This document shows positions 54,742-64,000 of a stretch of DNA of 64,000 nt, piece by piece. This stretch comes from Citrobacter freundii ATCC 8090 = MTCC 1658 = NBRC 12681. Lineage in GTDB: Bacteria; Pseudomonadota; Gammaproteobacteria; Enterobacterales; Enterobacteriaceae. Below the pieces are notes generated by a model. The model was not told the DNA's origin, did no database searches, and saw only the letters and a program-made list of their open reading frames with translations. The stretch lies in NCBI RefSeq assembly GCF_011064845.1, contig NZ_CP049015.1:1302001-1366000 (forward strand). Reading direction: 5' to 3'. Every line of letters begins with the position of its first letter. Position 1 is the stretch's first letter. Position numbers and translations under genes: made by a program.

Positions 54742-55977
54742 TTATTTCTGCCAGGCAAGTTGATGAAGCATTAATGCCAGAGTTTTGACCCCTTCGGCAA
54801 GGTCGTTAATGTTTGTGCGTTCAGCGGGGTTGTGGCTGATACCGTTAATGCTGGGAATGAAAATCATGCAGGTCGGTACGCGAGGCGCGAAAATTTGCGC
54901 ATCATGGCCCGCGCCGCTGTGCATCACACGGTAGTTCAGCTGTTCTTTTTCACACAGTTCGGTAAGGGTGGAGACCAGTTTACTGTCCATCGGGACCGGC
55001 GTTTCATCCATCCACAAATCGATATCAATACCGATATCCATTTCATCGCAGATGGCGCGCATGTCGTTTTCCAGTTGCTGAGTAAAATCACGTAATACAT
55101 CGGCATCGGTATGACGGCAATCGATCGTGAAGGTCGTTTTTCCTGGCACCACGTTGACGGTGTTCGGCTGCGGCTCGACCTTACCAAAGGTCAGTACCAG
55201 AGGATCGCCATGTTTTTTGGCTTTCTCGATAGACTGGCTGCAGATGCGACTGAAAGCGTAAACGGTATCGCGACGGTAGCTCAGCGGCGTTGTACCCGCA
55301 TGGTTGGATTCGCCGTTCAGCGTTACCGTGTAGCGACGTTGTCCGACAATCGCGCTGACGACGCCTATCGACTGGCCATTGCTTTCAAGCACGCAACCTT
55401 GTTCGATGTGTAATTCAACGAAGGCTTTGATGTCATTACGGGCATGAAGTGGTTCTGCGGGGAGGGTAAAGCCGCAGGCGTTCATTGCGTCAACAAAACG
55501 GGTGCCTTTCGCGTCCTGGATGTTACGGACGTCATCGGGATTGGCCAGCCCAAAAATGTTTTTGCTGCCCCAGAAGACATACGGGAAGCGGCTGCCTTCT
55601 TCTTCTGCCATCGAGACCACTTCGACCGTTTTCAGCGGTGCGCCGTAGGTGGTCTTAAGCCAGTCAATTGCTAACCACGCCGCCAGCGCGCCAAACTGGC
55701 CGTCAAGATTGCCGCCGTTGACGACGGTATCAATATGCGAGCCGCTTAAAATGACTTGTTCCGGGGATTCACTCCCGCGCAGGCGACCGTATAAATTACC
55801 TACTTCATCAAAGCGTGTTTCCAGGCCGCTGACATCCATACGCTTTTTAAATTGTTGTTGTGTTTCAAGCCATTCTGGCGAATACAGCAGGCGCGTCATC
55901 CCACCGGATGGATCTGCGCCAAAGGAAGAGAGCCAGGGAAGGGTTTCTTCTATTGCGTGACGAAAATGATTAATCAT
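54742..55977 (-). CDS. allC: Allantoate amidohydrolase AllC
   Basis: A protein of 411 residues, the E. coli length, from the ATG at 55977 (MINHFRHAIEETLPW). It is an M20-type metallopeptidase relative: SGSHIDTVVNGGNLDGQFG and MAEEEGSRFPYVF carry the metal-binding His, Asp and Glu residues, and MHSGAGHDAQIFA the late His. It hydrolyses allantoate to ureidoglycine, CO2 and ammonia. It follows allD by 21 bases. Confidence 0.95.
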   Translation of the reverse strand: MINHFRHAIEETLPWLSSFGADPSGGMTRLLYSPEWLETQQQFKKRMDVSGLETRFDEVGNLYGRLRGSESPEQVILSGSHIDTVVNGGNLDGQFGALAAWLAIDWLKTTYGAPLKTVEVVSMAEEEGSRFPYVFWGSKNIFGLANPDDVRNIQDAKGTRFVDAMNACGFTLPAEPLHARNDIKAFVELHIEQGCVLESNGQSIGVVSAIVGQRRYTVTLNGESNHAGTTPLSYRRDTVYAFSRICSQSIEKAKKHGDPLVLTFGKVEPQPNTVNVVPGKTTFTIDCRHTDADVLRDFTQQLENDMRAICDEMDIGIDIDLWMDETPVPMDSKLVSTLTELCEKEQLNYRVMHSGAGHDAQIFAPRVPTCMIFIPSINGISHNPAERTNINDLAEGVKTLALMLHQLAWQK

Positions 55978-55998
55978 ATGAAATTCCTGTTTCAATAA

Positions 55999-57048
55999 TT
56001 ATTGCGCAAAGGGGTTCTTTGTTTCGTATGACTTGATATAGAGAGCATCGGAAATCAGGTATTGATAAATATCATCAACAATGTCAATGCCATGAACGGC
56101 GGCATTACGTTGATTAATATCTTGATCCTGTCCGGGGTAATAAACCTGTTTAAAACCAGGCGCAGGAGTAACGGCATTCAACTCTTGCATGGTTTGACTG
56201 AGATGCTGACGAAATAATTGGCTGGAGGAGAAAAACTCGGGGTTAATCACCAAATGCAGTTGGCCTAAATTACGTCCAGCATGGAGATCTTCATACATAG
56301 AACTGACCTGACGACCAAACGGTAATCCCAGTAGAATCCCGGATAACACATCGATCATCATCATCAGACCATAGCCTTTCGGCCCGGCAGCGGGAAGCAA
56401 CGCATTAACCGTAAAAGGATCGGTGGTCGGCGCGCCATTTTTATCGACAGCCCAGGTATCGGGGATTAGTTCATTGCGTGAGCGGGCATCCAGAACTTTG
56501 CCCCAGGCCTGCACCGTCGTCGCCATATCGAAGGTCATGATATCGTCGCCAGCCCCCGGCGCTGCGAAGGCTAACGGATTGGTTCCGTAGTAAATTTCTG
56601 CGCCGCCGAACGGTACGACCATCGGATCGGACTGGCAGACAGAGAGTCCAATCAGGCCTGCGCGGGCGGCTTGCTGCACAAAGTAAGAAATGGCTCCGCT
56701 GTGCCCCATTCGGCTAATGCCGACAACGGCGACGCCATTTTTTTCAGCAATTTCAATTGCATGCTCCATACCCATTTTTGCTGCGACTTGCCCGGCGGCA
56801 TTATCGGCATGCAAAATCGCTGTGCAGGGACCGGTATCTTCAAAACGAAATGTGGGTTCGCGGTTGGTGCCGCCTTTTGAAATGCGCTCGGCATAGTATT
56901 CAACGCGTACAGCGCCATGAGAATGAATGCCTCTGGCATCGGCATAAACCAATACCTCGGCAACCGTTGCGGCGTGCTCACGTTTTAGTCCGGCCTTGCA
57001 AAGCTTATTCTCGATAAGCTGGTGGAGTGTTTCCCGACTGATTTTCAT
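55999..57048 (-). CDS. allD: Ureidoglycolate dehydrogenase AllD
   Basis: A protein of 349 residues of the type-2 malate/lactate dehydrogenase family. VEYYAERISKGGTNREP, GISRMGHSGAISYFV with the catalytic His, and YYGTNPLAFAAPG for NAD-binding are visible. It oxidises ureidoglycolate to oxalurate, the entry to oxamate and carbamoyl phosphate under anaerobic conditions. It is first in the allDCE operon, which AllS activates in E. coli, and diverges from fdrA. Confidence 0.95.
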   Translation of the reverse strand: MKISRETLHQLIENKLCKAGLKREHAATVAEVLVYADARGIHSHGAVRVEYYAERISKGGTNREPTFRFEDTGPCTAILHADNAAGQVAAKMGMEHAIEIAEKNGVAVVGISRMGHSGAISYFVQQAARAGLIGLSVCQSDPMVVPFGGAEIYYGTNPLAFAAPGAGDDIMTFDMATTVQAWGKVLDARSRNELIPDTWAVDKNGAPTTDPFTVNALLPAAGPKGYGLMMMIDVLSGILLGLPFGRQVSSMYEDLHAGRNLGQLHLVINPEFFSSSQLFRQHLSQTMQELNAVTPAPGFKQVYYPGQDQDINQRNAAVHGIDIVDDIYQYLISDALYIKSYETKNPFAQ

Positions 57049-57364
57049 CTGTCTTCCTTTTTAACGACGGTGTGAAGCATGACTGCCGTTAACATACCGG
57101 GAAAATAAATCTAATATGTGATCCAGACAGGCAAAAAAATATAGTTAGAATTTATTTGATAATCAGCATTGGTTTGCCTTTTCTTTTTAAATAAATAATG
57201 TCGTTAGAAAATAACATGTAATCCTTAGGTGGTTATTAAAATTCTTTTGCTAATAAATCGTATGTGATATCAGTCACTCTATTTGCTATGCCAGATATAT
57301 ACCTTGAGTTCCACATTAACACTACTCGTGCAATTGCCATGGGTGCAATTATTAAGGGGTTGTT
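57049..57364. other. Divergent control region between allD and fdrA
   Basis: I see no gene in these 316 AT-rich bases. It holds a CRP-like site (57263-57278), a TATATA -10 candidate (57296-57301) and two GTGCAATT direct repeats, at 57328-57335 and 57343-57350. The AllS site for allD should also lie here, but I could not fix its position. No TTGGAAAA-type AllR operator is visible. Confidence 0.65.
57263..57278 (+). promoter_or_regulatory. CRP-like site before fdrA
   Basis: TGTGA-TATCAG-TCACT matches the CRP consensus TGTGA-N6-TCACA with one mismatch. It is centred about 95 bases before the fdrA start and about 28 bases from a TATATA, suiting activation. Confidence 0.6.
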
Positions 57365-59032
57365 ATGATCCACGCCTTTATTAAAAAAGGGTGTTTTCAG
57401 GACTCTGTCAGTTTAATGATTATTTCACGCAAGCTGAGTGAGTCCGAAAATGTAGACGATGTATCGGTGATGATGGGAACGCCAGCGAATAAATCATTGC
57501 TGGAAACAACCGGATTCTGGCATGACGATTTTAATCAGGCGACGCCGAATGATATTTGCGTGGCGATTCGTACTGAAGCGGCGGATGAAAGTATTACCCA
57601 GGCTATTTTGCAGCAACTGGATGAGTCGTTGCAGCAGTTGGCGCAGGCAACCGGGGGGAGCCAAACGCTATTGCAGGTCAGGCGCTGGGAAAGCGCGTGT
57701 CAGAAATTGCCTGAAGCGAATATGACGTTAATTTCTGTAGCGGGCGAATACGCGGCTGAACTGGCGAACCAGGCGCTGGATCGCAACCTGAACGTCATGA
57801 TGTTCTCCGACAACGTCACGCTGGAAGATGAAATCAATCTGAAGCGGCGTGCACAAGATAAAGGCCTGCTGGTGATGGGACCCGATTGCGGAACCGCCAT
57901 GATCGCTGGTACGCCGCTGGCATTTGCCAACGTGATGCCGGAAGGCAACATTGGCGTCATAGGCGCCTCAGGCACAGGGATCCAGGAGCTGTGTTCACAG
58001 ATAGCACTGGCCGGGGAAGGCATCACTCACGCCATTGGTCTAGGTGGACGCGACCTGAGCGCTGAGGTGGGAGGAATTAGCGCACTTACCGCGCTGGATA
58101 TGCTCGGCGCGGATGATAAAAGTCAGGTGTTGGCTTTTGTGTCTAAACCACCTGCGGAAGCCGTTCGCCAGCGGATTGTCACGGCGATGAAAGCCACGGG
58201 TAAACCCGTTGTGGCCCTGTTTTTAGGTTACACCAGCGCAGCGACCCGCGATGAGAACGTCTGGTTTGCCTCGACGCTGGATGATGCGGCCCGTCTCGCC
58301 TGTTTACTGGCACGCGTCACGGCGCGACGTAGCGCGCTTTCTGCCACGGGGGACGGCCTTATTCGGGGGCTCTATACCGGAGGAACGCTGGCTGCCGAAG
58401 CGGCGGGTCTGCTGGCCGCAAACCTTAATGTTGCAGCGGATGCACAACATCATCACGGCATGATGTTGGATGCCGCCGGGCATCAGATTATCGACCTCGG
58501 GGATGATTTTTACACCGTCGGGCGTCCGCATCCGATGATCGACCCTGCGTTACGCAATCAGCTTATTACGGACCTCGGCTCTCAGCCGCAGGTGCGGGTG
58601 TTATTGGTCGACGTCGTGATTGGTTACGGGGCGACGGCAGATCCAGCTGCATCACTGGTTGAGGCCTGGCAAAAGGCATGCGCTGTGCGTGACATCGACC
58701 AACCGCTGTTTGCGATCGCCACGGTGACCGGTACAGAACGCGATCCGCAGTGTCGTTCACTGCAAATCGCCACGCTGGAAGATGCCGGTATCGCCGTGGT
58801 GAGTTCACTGCCTGAGGCTACCTTGCTTGCCGCCGAACTGATTCGCCCATCTCAACCTTTATCTCATCAATCCTCACCTTCGCTACTGGAAAAAGTGGCG
58901 GTCATTAATGCCGGGTTACGCAGTTTTGCACTGGATTTACAGGCGGCAGAAAAGCCTGTGGTGCATTACCAGTGGGCGCCTGTCGCTGGCGGTAACAAAA
59001 AACTGGCTCGTTTATTAGAACGTTTGCAATAA
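57365..59032 (+). CDS. fdrA: FdrA, acyl-CoA-synthetase-like subunit of oxamate carbamoyltransferase
   Basis: A protein of 555 residues, as in E. coli, built like succinyl-CoA synthetase: an N-terminal CoA-binding domain with VIGASGTGIQELCSQIALAG (about 199-218), then a ligase-like part with GYGATADPAASLVEAW. The usual phospho-His is not obvious. In E. coli FdrA, YlbE and YlbF have been assigned as the oxamate carbamoyltransferase that splits oxalurate to oxamate and carbamoyl phosphate. The ribosome site is AAGGGG. The next gene starts nine bases after its stop. Confidence 0.9.
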   Translation: MIHAFIKKGCFQDSVSLMIISRKLSESENVDDVSVMMGTPANKSLLETTGFWHDDFNQATPNDICVAIRTEAADESITQAILQQLDESLQQLAQATGGSQTLLQVRRWESACQKLPEANMTLISVAGEYAAELANQALDRNLNVMMFSDNVTLEDEINLKRRAQDKGLLVMGPDCGTAMIAGTPLAFANVMPEGNIGVIGASGTGIQELCSQIALAGEGITHAIGLGGRDLSAEVGGISALTALDMLGADDKSQVLAFVSKPPAEAVRQRIVTAMKATGKPVVALFLGYTSAATRDENVWFASTLDDAARLACLLARVTARRSALSATGDGLIRGLYTGGTLAAEAAGLLAANLNVAADAQHHHGMMLDAAGHQIIDLGDDFYTVGRPHPMIDPALRNQLITDLGSQPQVRVLLVDVVIGYGATADPAASLVEAWQKACAVRDIDQPLFAIATVTGTERDPQCRSLQIATLEDAGIAVVSSLPEATLLAAELIRPSQPLSHQSSPSLLEKVAVINAGLRSFALDLQAAEKPVVHYQWAPVAGGNKKLARLLERLQ

Positions 59033-59041
59033 GGGGTTCCA

Positions 59042-60301
59042 ATGTTTACATCAGTGGCACAAGCCAATACTGCAGTAATCGAACAAATTCGTCGCGCGCG
59101 CCCGCACTGGCTGGATGTGCAACCCGCGTTCTCGTTAATCAGTGAACTTAATGAAGGAAAAACGCTGCTTCATGCGGGACCGCCAATGCGCTGGCAAGAG
59201 ATGACCGGCCCGATGAAAGGGGCCTGCATTGGTGCGTGCCTGTTTGAAGGGTGGGCCAATGACGAAATGAGCGCGCTGGCATTACTGGAGCAGGGGAAAG
59301 TCAATTTTGTACCTTGCCATCACGTTAATGCCGTGGGGCCAATGGGCGGGATCACTTCTGCCAGCATGCCGATGTTGGTGGTGGAAAACATTACTGAAGG
59401 GAACCGCGCGTACTGCAATCTCAACGAAGGCATTGGCAAGGTGATGCGCTTCGGTGCGTACGGCGAGGATGTCCAGCAGCGCTTACGCTGGATGCGCGAT
59501 GTTCTGATGCCGGTCTTAAGCGCCGCATTGGGGACGCTGGAACAGGGTATTGATCTGACCGCCATGATGGCACAGGGCATTACGATGGGCGACGAGTTCC
59601 ATCAGCGCAACATTGCCTCTTCAGCCCTGCTGATGCGTACGCTGGCACCGCAAATTGCCCGTCTACAACATGATAAGCAGCAGATTGCTGAAGTGATGGA
59701 TTTCCTCAGCGTAACCGACCAGTTCTTCCTCAACCTTGCGATGGCTTACTGTAAAGCGGCGATGGACGCCGGAGCGATGGTGCGTTCTGGCAGTATTGTG
59801 ACGGCGATGACCCGTAATGGCGACATGTTCGGAATTAGGGTGAGTGGACTTGGCGATCGCTGGTTTACCGCACCGGTTAACACCCCGCAGGGACTGTTCT
59901 TTACTGGTTTTTCGCAGGAACAGGCTAACCCTGATATGGGTGATAGCGCCATCACCGAAACGTTTGGCATTGGCGGAGCAGCGATGATCGCCGCACCAGG
60001 CGTCACGCGTTTTGTCGGGGCTGGTGGAATGGAAGCGGCGAAATCTGTGTCCGAGGAGATGGCGGAAATCTATCTGGAGCGCAATATGCAGTTGCAGATC
60101 CCTGGCTGGGATTTCCAGGGGGCTTGTCTGGGACTCGATATTCGCCGCGTGGTCGAAACGGGGATTACGCCACTGATCAATACCGGTATTGCGCATAAAG
60201 AGGCCGGTATTGGTCAGATTGGCGCGGGAACCGTCCGTGCGCCGTTGGCCTGTTTTGAGCTGGCTCTCGAAGCGCTGGCTGAAAGCATGGGCATTAGCTA
60301 A
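59042..60301 (+). CDS. ylbE: YlbE (DUF1116), oxamate carbamoyltransferase subunit
   Basis: A protein of 419 residues, the full YlbE length in one frame. Recognisable segments are [39 protein letters not shown] and [20 protein letters not shown]. It belongs to the DUF1116 family found beside FdrA-type proteins. It has been linked to oxalurate cleavage as part of the FdrA complex. Some E. coli strains have a broken ylbE, but here it is intact. GGGTTCCAATG is its start region. Confidence 0.9.
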   Translation: MFTSVAQANTAVIEQIRRARPHWLDVQPAFSLISELNEGKTLLHAGPPMRWQEMTGPMKGACIGACLFEGWANDEMSALALLEQGKVNFVPCHHVNAVGPMGGITSASMPMLVVENITEGNRAYCNLNEGIGKVMRFGAYGEDVQQRLRWMRDVLMPVLSAALGTLEQGIDLTAMMAQGITMGDEFHQRNIASSALLMRTLAPQIARLQHDKQQIAEVMDFLSVTDQFFLNLAMAYCKAAMDAGAMVRSGSIVTAMTRNGDMFGIRVSGLGDRWFTAPVNTPQGLFFTGFSQEQANPDMGDSAITETFGIGGAAMIAAPGVTRFVGAGGMEAAKSVSEEMAEIYLERNMQLQIPGWDFQGACLGLDIRRVVETGITPLINTGIAHKEAGIGQIGAGTVRAPLACFELALEALAESMGIS

Positions 60302-60312
60302 AAGAGGCACGC

Positions 60313-61122
60313 ATGATGATCATCCATCCTTTGCTGGCCAGCCAACAGTCCCCGGATTTCCGCCAGTCCTGGCAATTGTCTGGCGTCTGGCGACGCGCGA
60401 TTAATCTCGTGGCCGAAGGGGGCGCACTGTTGACGTTGCACCGCCAGGGGAGCGGCTTTAGCCCGGCAGGATGGGTGATCCGTACGCATGATTTTGATGC
60501 GCTGCGTGCGGTGTTACGTGGAAACGAATCTCCTCAGGCTGTCCCTGGTGGGATCCAACTGGGGCCATTTTTACTGTGCCAGCCGCATCGCCGCTGTTCG
60601 TTGAGAATCACTTCCCGGCCACATTCCCCGCGCCTTGCACCTGCCTGGATGGATCGCGGTGAGGAAACGGGATTGTTCGGGCCGTTAATGTTGGCGGCAA
60701 ACCTGCCTTTGTGCCCCGAACTACGCCAGTTCCGTCACTGCTTTTTCTCGGCGCTTGCGGGGTTGTCGACAGACTGGCGACAGTGGTTAGGCAAGGGGCC
60801 CGGGCTAACGCCCAGCCATGATGACACGTTGACCGGCATGCTGCTGGCAGCCTGGTATTTCGGTGCGCTGAATAAGGTTTCCGGCCAACATTTCTTTGCT
60901 GCTTCCGGCAACCTTGAACAGGCGACGACCGTGGTTAGCGTGAGCTACTTGCGTTACGCGGCTGCAGGTTACTTCGCTTCACCTTTACTCCACTTTACCC
61001 ATGCATTGCGTCGTCAGGAAAGACTGGATGCGGCGATTCATTCGCTGCTGGCGCTTGGGCATACCTCCGGCGCAGACACTTTGTTGGGTTTCTGGATTGG
61101 ACAACAAATCATAGAAGGATAG
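60313..61122 (+). CDS. ylbF: YlbF (DUF2877), oxamate carbamoyltransferase subunit
   Basis: A protein of 269 residues starting [20 protein letters not shown] precedes it. It belongs to the DUF2877 family, with [20 protein letters not shown] and [17 protein letters not shown] as conserved blocks. No metal or nucleotide motif is plain. It is encoded 11 bases after ylbE and three bases before the carbamate kinase, which supports a joint complex. Confidence 0.88.
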   Translation: MMIIHPLLASQQSPDFRQSWQLSGVWRRAINLVAEGGALLTLHRQGSGFSPAGWVIRTHDFDALRAVLRGNESPQAVPGGIQLGPFLLCQPHRRCSLRITSRPHSPRLAPAWMDRGEETGLFGPLMLAANLPLCPELRQFRHCFFSALAGLSTDWRQWLGKGPGLTPSHDDTLTGMLLAAWYFGALNKVSGQHFFAASGNLEQATTVVSVSYLRYAAAGYFASPLLHFTHALRRQERLDAAIHSLLALGHTSGADTLLGFWIGQQIIEG

Positions 61123-61125
61123 GGA

Positions 61126-62019
61126 ATGAAAACGCTGGTTGTTGCTCTCGGTGGCAACGCATTATTGCAGCGCGGCGAGGCGCTGACTGCAGAAAATCAA
61201 TACCGTAATATTGCCAGCGCCGTACCCGCCCTGGCGCGTCTGGCGCGCACATATCGCCTGGCTATTGTCCATGGCAATGGGCCGCAGGTTGGCCTGCTTT
61301 CGTTACAGAATCTCGCCTGGAAGGAGGTCGAGCCTTATCCATTAGATGTGCTGGTGGCCGAGACGCAGGGCATGATTGGTTATATGTTGGCCCAGAGCCT
61401 GACCGCTGAACCGGAAATGCCGCCAGTGACCACAGTGTTGACACGAATTGTTGTCTCAGAAGACGATCCTGCGTTTATGGCACCGGAAAAATTTATTGGT
61501 CCGGTCTATTCGCCAGAAGAACAAACGCAGCTGGAAGCGACCTACGGCTGGCATATGAAGCGTGACGGCAAATACCTGCGGCGCGTTGTCGCTTCGCCAG
61601 AACCTCGCCAGATCGTTGAAAGTGACGCCATTAAGCTCTTACTCAAGGAAGGGCATGTGGTGATTTGCAGCGGGGGTGGCGGTGTCCCGGTTACTGGCGA
61701 AGGATTAGGGTCTGAAGCGGTCATTGATAAGGACCTGGCGGCGGCGTTGCTGGCTGAACAGATTGATGCCGATGGTCTGGTTATTTTGACCGATGCTGAT
61801 GCGGTCTATGAAAACTGGGGAACGCCGGAACAGCGCGCGATTCGTCAGGCCTCTCCGGATGAACTGGCGCCGTTTGCTAAAGCAGATGGTTCGATGGGAC
61901 CAAAGGTCACCGCTGTCAGTGGATATGTGAAACGCCGTGGGAAACCAGCATGGATTGGCGCGCTGTCACGCATTGAAGATACGCTGGCGGGAAATGCTGG
62001 AACCTGTATCCGTCTGTAA
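61126..62019 (+). CDS. ybcF: Carbamate kinase (YbcF/ArcC-like)
   Basis: A protein of 297 residues. The kinase motifs are VVALGGNALLQRGE at the start, IVHGNGPQVGLLSLQN, and GGGGVPVTGEG near 185. It uses carbamoyl phosphate and ADP to make ATP, ammonia and CO2, the energy-yielding last step of anaerobic allantoin use. ATAGGGA is the ribosome site. A bidirectional terminator follows. Confidence 0.93.
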   Translation: MKTLVVALGGNALLQRGEALTAENQYRNIASAVPALARLARTYRLAIVHGNGPQVGLLSLQNLAWKEVEPYPLDVLVAETQGMIGYMLAQSLTAEPEMPPVTTVLTRIVVSEDDPAFMAPEKFIGPVYSPEEQTQLEATYGWHMKRDGKYLRRVVASPEPRQIVESDAIKLLLKEGHVVICSGGGGVPVTGEGLGSEAVIDKDLAAALLAEQIDADGLVILTDADAVYENWGTPEQRAIRQASPDELAPFAKADGSMGPKVTAVSGYVKRRGKPAWIGALSRIEDTLAGNAGTCIRL

Positions 62020-62048
62020 AAAAACGGGGCGTGTGTATACCCGCCCCG
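62018..62048 (-). terminator. Bidirectional terminator between ybcF and purK
   Basis: CGGGGCG-TGTGTATACC-CGCCCCG is a 7-bp stem. Seven A before it give a strong T-tail for purK; for the rightward operon the tail is CGTCTTCTTATTT, weaker. Confidence 0.87.
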
Positions 62049-62055
62049 CGTCTTC

Positions 62056-63123
62056 TTATTTCAGCTTTGACTGCGCCCAGATAATACCGCTGGCATATTC
62101 CGGCGGCAGCAGGGGGATAAGCGCTTCCAGTGTCGCGCTAAGGCGCGCGGTATCGCTGTCGCTCAGGTTCAGGTGACCCACCTTACGCCCTTCACGCACT
62201 TCTTTGTCATACCAGTGCAGGTGTACCAGCGGTAGCTTCAGCCAGTCGTAGTTCAGGTCGCTACCAATCAGGTTTACCATCACCGAAGGATTATTCACCA
62301 CCGGCGTAGGTAACGGCAGGTTGGTAATGGCGCGCAGGTGCAGCTCAAACTGGCTGATGCTGGCGCCGTTTTGCGTCCAGTGTCCGCTATTGTGCACGCG
62401 CGGAGCCAGTTCGTTGATCAGCAGACCTTCCGGGGTGATGAAACACTCCATCGCCATCACGCCGACATAGCCCAGCTCCTGCATGATGGCGGAGAGCATC
62501 GCTTCAGCCTGTGCCTGCTGTCTGGCGTTAGCCTGCGGGAACACCACGCTGGTGCGCAGAATGCCGTCCTGATGCAGGTTATGAGTCAGCGGATAGAAAA
62601 CGGTGCTGCCGTCATGCGCCCGAGCGCCAACCAGTGAGACTTCGCCAGAGAAGTTGATTCCCCGCTCGACGATGCACTCGCCATAGCAATCATCCGGCAG
62701 TTGTGCGGTTTCATTTGCGCGCAAACGCCACTGCCCACGACCGTCGTAGCCGCCGACGCGACGCTTGACGATCGCCAGCTCGCCGAGTTTGTCGAATACC
62801 GCAGACCATTCGCTTTTATCTGCCAGCAGTTGCCACGGCGCAGTCGCCAGACCGAGCTTGTCAAAAAGCTGCTTTTGCGTCAGACGGTCGGCAATAATCG
62901 GGAAGACGTCGCGGTTAACAAATGCCGGGTGGCGCGCCAGTTCGCGGGTGAGTGCCGTTTCCGGCCAGCGCTCAATCTCAGCGGTGATCACGCTTTGCTG
63001 AAAAGGGACAGCAGCCGGTTCAGCGTCCAGCCCGACGGGCCAGACCGCAATGCCCAGCGGCTCGCCGGCCTGACGCAGCATGCGTCCTAGCTGACCGTTA
63101 CCGAGTACGCAGACCTGCTTCAT
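62056..63123 (-). CDS. purK: N5-carboxyaminoimidazole ribonucleotide synthetase PurK
   Basis: A protein of 355 residues, ATP-grasp fold, with [20 protein letters not shown] at the start, [14 protein letters not shown] for ATP binding and [15 protein letters not shown] for metal and phosphate. It adds bicarbonate to AIR using ATP to yield N5-CAIR in purine synthesis. It overlaps purE by four bases, as in E. coli. Confidence 0.96.
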   Translation of the reverse strand: MKQVCVLGNGQLGRMLRQAGEPLGIAVWPVGLDAEPAAVPFQQSVITAEIERWPETALTRELARHPAFVNRDVFPIIADRLTQKQLFDKLGLATAPWQLLADKSEWSAVFDKLGELAIVKRRVGGYDGRGQWRLRANETAQLPDDCYGECIVERGINFSGEVSLVGARAHDGSTVFYPLTHNLHQDGILRTSVVFPQANARQQAQAEAMLSAIMQELGYVGVMAMECFITPEGLLINELAPRVHNSGHWTQNGASISQFELHLRAITNLPLPTPVVNNPSVMVNLIGSDLNYDWLKLPLVHLHWYDKEVREGRKVGHLNLSDSDTARLSATLEALIPLLPPEYASGIIWAQSKLK

Positions 63124-63629
63124 GCCGCACCTCGCGGGTCCGGGTTTTCCAGCACTTCATCGGTTTGTGCTTTGCGCCAGTCGTCCAGACGCTGGTGTAA
63201 TGCTTTGTCGTGTGTAGCCAGAATTTGCGCTGCCAGTAGGGCCGCATTGGCCGCACCCGCTTTGCCGATCGCCAGTGTTCCAACGGGAATACCGCGAGGC
63301 ATTTGAACAATGGAGTAGAGGCTATCTACGCCGCTCAACGCTGCGCTTTGCACCGGAACGCCGAGAACTGGCACCAGCGTTTTCGCCGCAATCATGCCAG
63401 GCAAATGCGCTGCGCCACCGGCTCCGGCAATAATCACCTGATAACCGTTCTCTTCAGCGCTTTCGGCGAAGCTGAACAATTTGTCTGGGGTGCGGTGGGC
63501 GGAGACGACTTCAACATGATGCGGAACGTCCAGGATTTCGAAGATTTCGGCGGCGAACTGCATGGTAGCCCAGTCGCTTTTGGACCCCATCACGATGGCG
63601 ACACGCGCCGGATTATTGCGGGAAGACAT
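63120..63629 (-). CDS. purE: N5-CAIR mutase PurE
   Basis: A protein of 169 residues of class I PurE, with the substrate loop [11 protein letters not shown] near residue 15, [10 protein letters not shown] with the catalytic His near 45, and [10 protein letters not shown]. It rearranges N5-CAIR to CAIR. A PurR box lies about 72 bases upstream, so purEK is repressed when hypoxanthine or guanine is available. Confidence 0.96.
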   Translation of the reverse strand: MSSRNNPARVAIVMGSKSDWATMQFAAEIFEILDVPHHVEVVSAHRTPDKLFSFAESAEENGYQVIIAGAGGAAHLPGMIAAKTLVPVLGVPVQSAALSGVDSLYSIVQMPRGIPVGTLAIGKAGAANAALLAAQILATHDKALHQRLDDWRKAQTDEVLENPDPRGAA

Positions 63630-63700
63630 GCGTCTGAAAACTCCTGTGGTGCACTACACTCGACTTTTGAGGCCACAGAGAATAGCATAATTAACCTTCA

Positions 63701-63716
63701 AGGAAAACGATTGCGC
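63701..63716 (-). promoter_or_regulatory. PurR box of purEK
   Basis: Reading leftward, GCGCAATCGTTTTCCT fits the PurR consensus ACGCAAACGTTTTCNT with two mismatches at the outer and central positions. Confidence 0.85.
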
Positions 63717-63740
63717 GCTTTACACTTCACTCTTCAAGCT

Positions 63741-63840
63741 GCCTCTTTGTTGGCTGCATCTGCTCACCCTAGTCACTTACTTTTGTAAGCTCCCGGGGAC
63801 TCACAGATTTGCCGCCTCGATGCAACTCGAATTGTTTTGT
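63741..63840. repeat. Structured intergenic element upstream of purE
   Basis: No gene is visible. CTTAC-TTTT-GTAAG (63776-63789) is a perfect 5-bp hairpin with outer AGTC and GACT arms, followed by a GC-rich stretch and CGATGCAACTCGAATT. From memory similar blocks recur in intergenic regions of enterobacteria, so it may be a dispersed repeat. Confidence 0.4.
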
Positions 63841-63867
63841 GTAAAGAGGAGCTGGATATCTGCAGAA

Positions 63868-64000
63868 TTAAAACGGAAACGCGATTAGCTCAACGTCGCT
63901 GGGCGTGACTTTCACCATTGAGCCTTCGGTATGCCATGCGCCTAATACCACGCGGAAAGCGGGTTGCTCATTGGCCGTGAGTTCGTGGACAGCCGGACGG
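63868..64000 (-). CDS. lpxH: UDP-2,3-diacylglucosamine hydrolase LpxH, C-terminal end only
   Basis: The reverse strand reads 43 codons and a stop, ending with [20 protein letters not shown] and then IAFPF, the C-terminus of LpxH as in E. coli. LpxH cleaves UDP-diacylglucosamine to lipid X in lipid A synthesis. The gene is cut by the right edge. Its position upstream of purE on the same strand matches the E. coli lpxH-purEK order. Confidence 0.92.
   Translation of the reverse strand, partial: RPAVHELTANEQPAFRVVLGAWHTEGSMVKVTPSDVELIAFPF

Overview
The window is chromosomal DNA of an enterobacterium close to Citrobacter, Salmonella and Escherichia. The reasons are the backbone order cueR, ybbJ-qmcA, fetAB, cnoX, ybbO, tesA, ybbAP, then selU, the allantoin regulon and purKE-lpxH; the Salmonella-type sfbABC block between ybbP and selU; and a haem-uptake operon next to cueR, absent at this place in E. 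coli K-12. Citrobacter is my best guess; the genus is inferred, not proven.

Positions 1 to about 16,250 are the right-hand part of a P2-family prophage that continues past the left edge. Visible are capsid genes N (cut) and O, the divergent terminase ATPase P and portal Q, a cos-like gene-free stretch, an accessory slot between Q and A (equivalent to the P2 tin/old region), replication gene A, three DNA methyltransferases, a run of small early genes, Cox-like regulator, a P2-type 99-residue C repressor and the integrase. The slot between Q and A holds the least explained structure in the window: a promoter with an embedded dyad, an 11-codon ORF with a near-perfect ribosome-binding site, an intrinsic terminator, and directly behind it a gene for a small membrane-anchored protein.

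Positions 16,250 to 23,600 form one leftward haem operon: TonB-dependent receptor, binding protein, radical-SAM haem-degrading enzyme, haem carrier, anaerobilin reductase, permease and ATPase. It has a Fur box in front, a terminator behind and no ChuS- or HutZ-type gene. After cueR comes a poorly understood pair of exported proteins (24,253-27,083), followed by the conserved housekeeping block up to ybbP. A general porin and the sfbABC ABC importer (35,724-39,695) precede selU.

Positions 40,860 to 62,019 form a complete purine-ring catabolism regulon: allS, allA, allR, gcl-hyi-glxR, an MFS transporter, allP, allB, ybbY, glxK, the opposite-strand allDCE operon, and the fdrA-ylbE-ylbF-arcC operon. 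Together they take allantoin to ureidoglycolate, then to glyoxylate and glycerate (2-phosphoglycerate), or to oxamate and carbamoyl phosphate for ATP. Two identical 17-bp AllR-type operators flank allA/allS and gcl, and a CRP-like site lies before fdrA. The window ends with purK, purE (with a PurR box) and the 3' end of lpxH.
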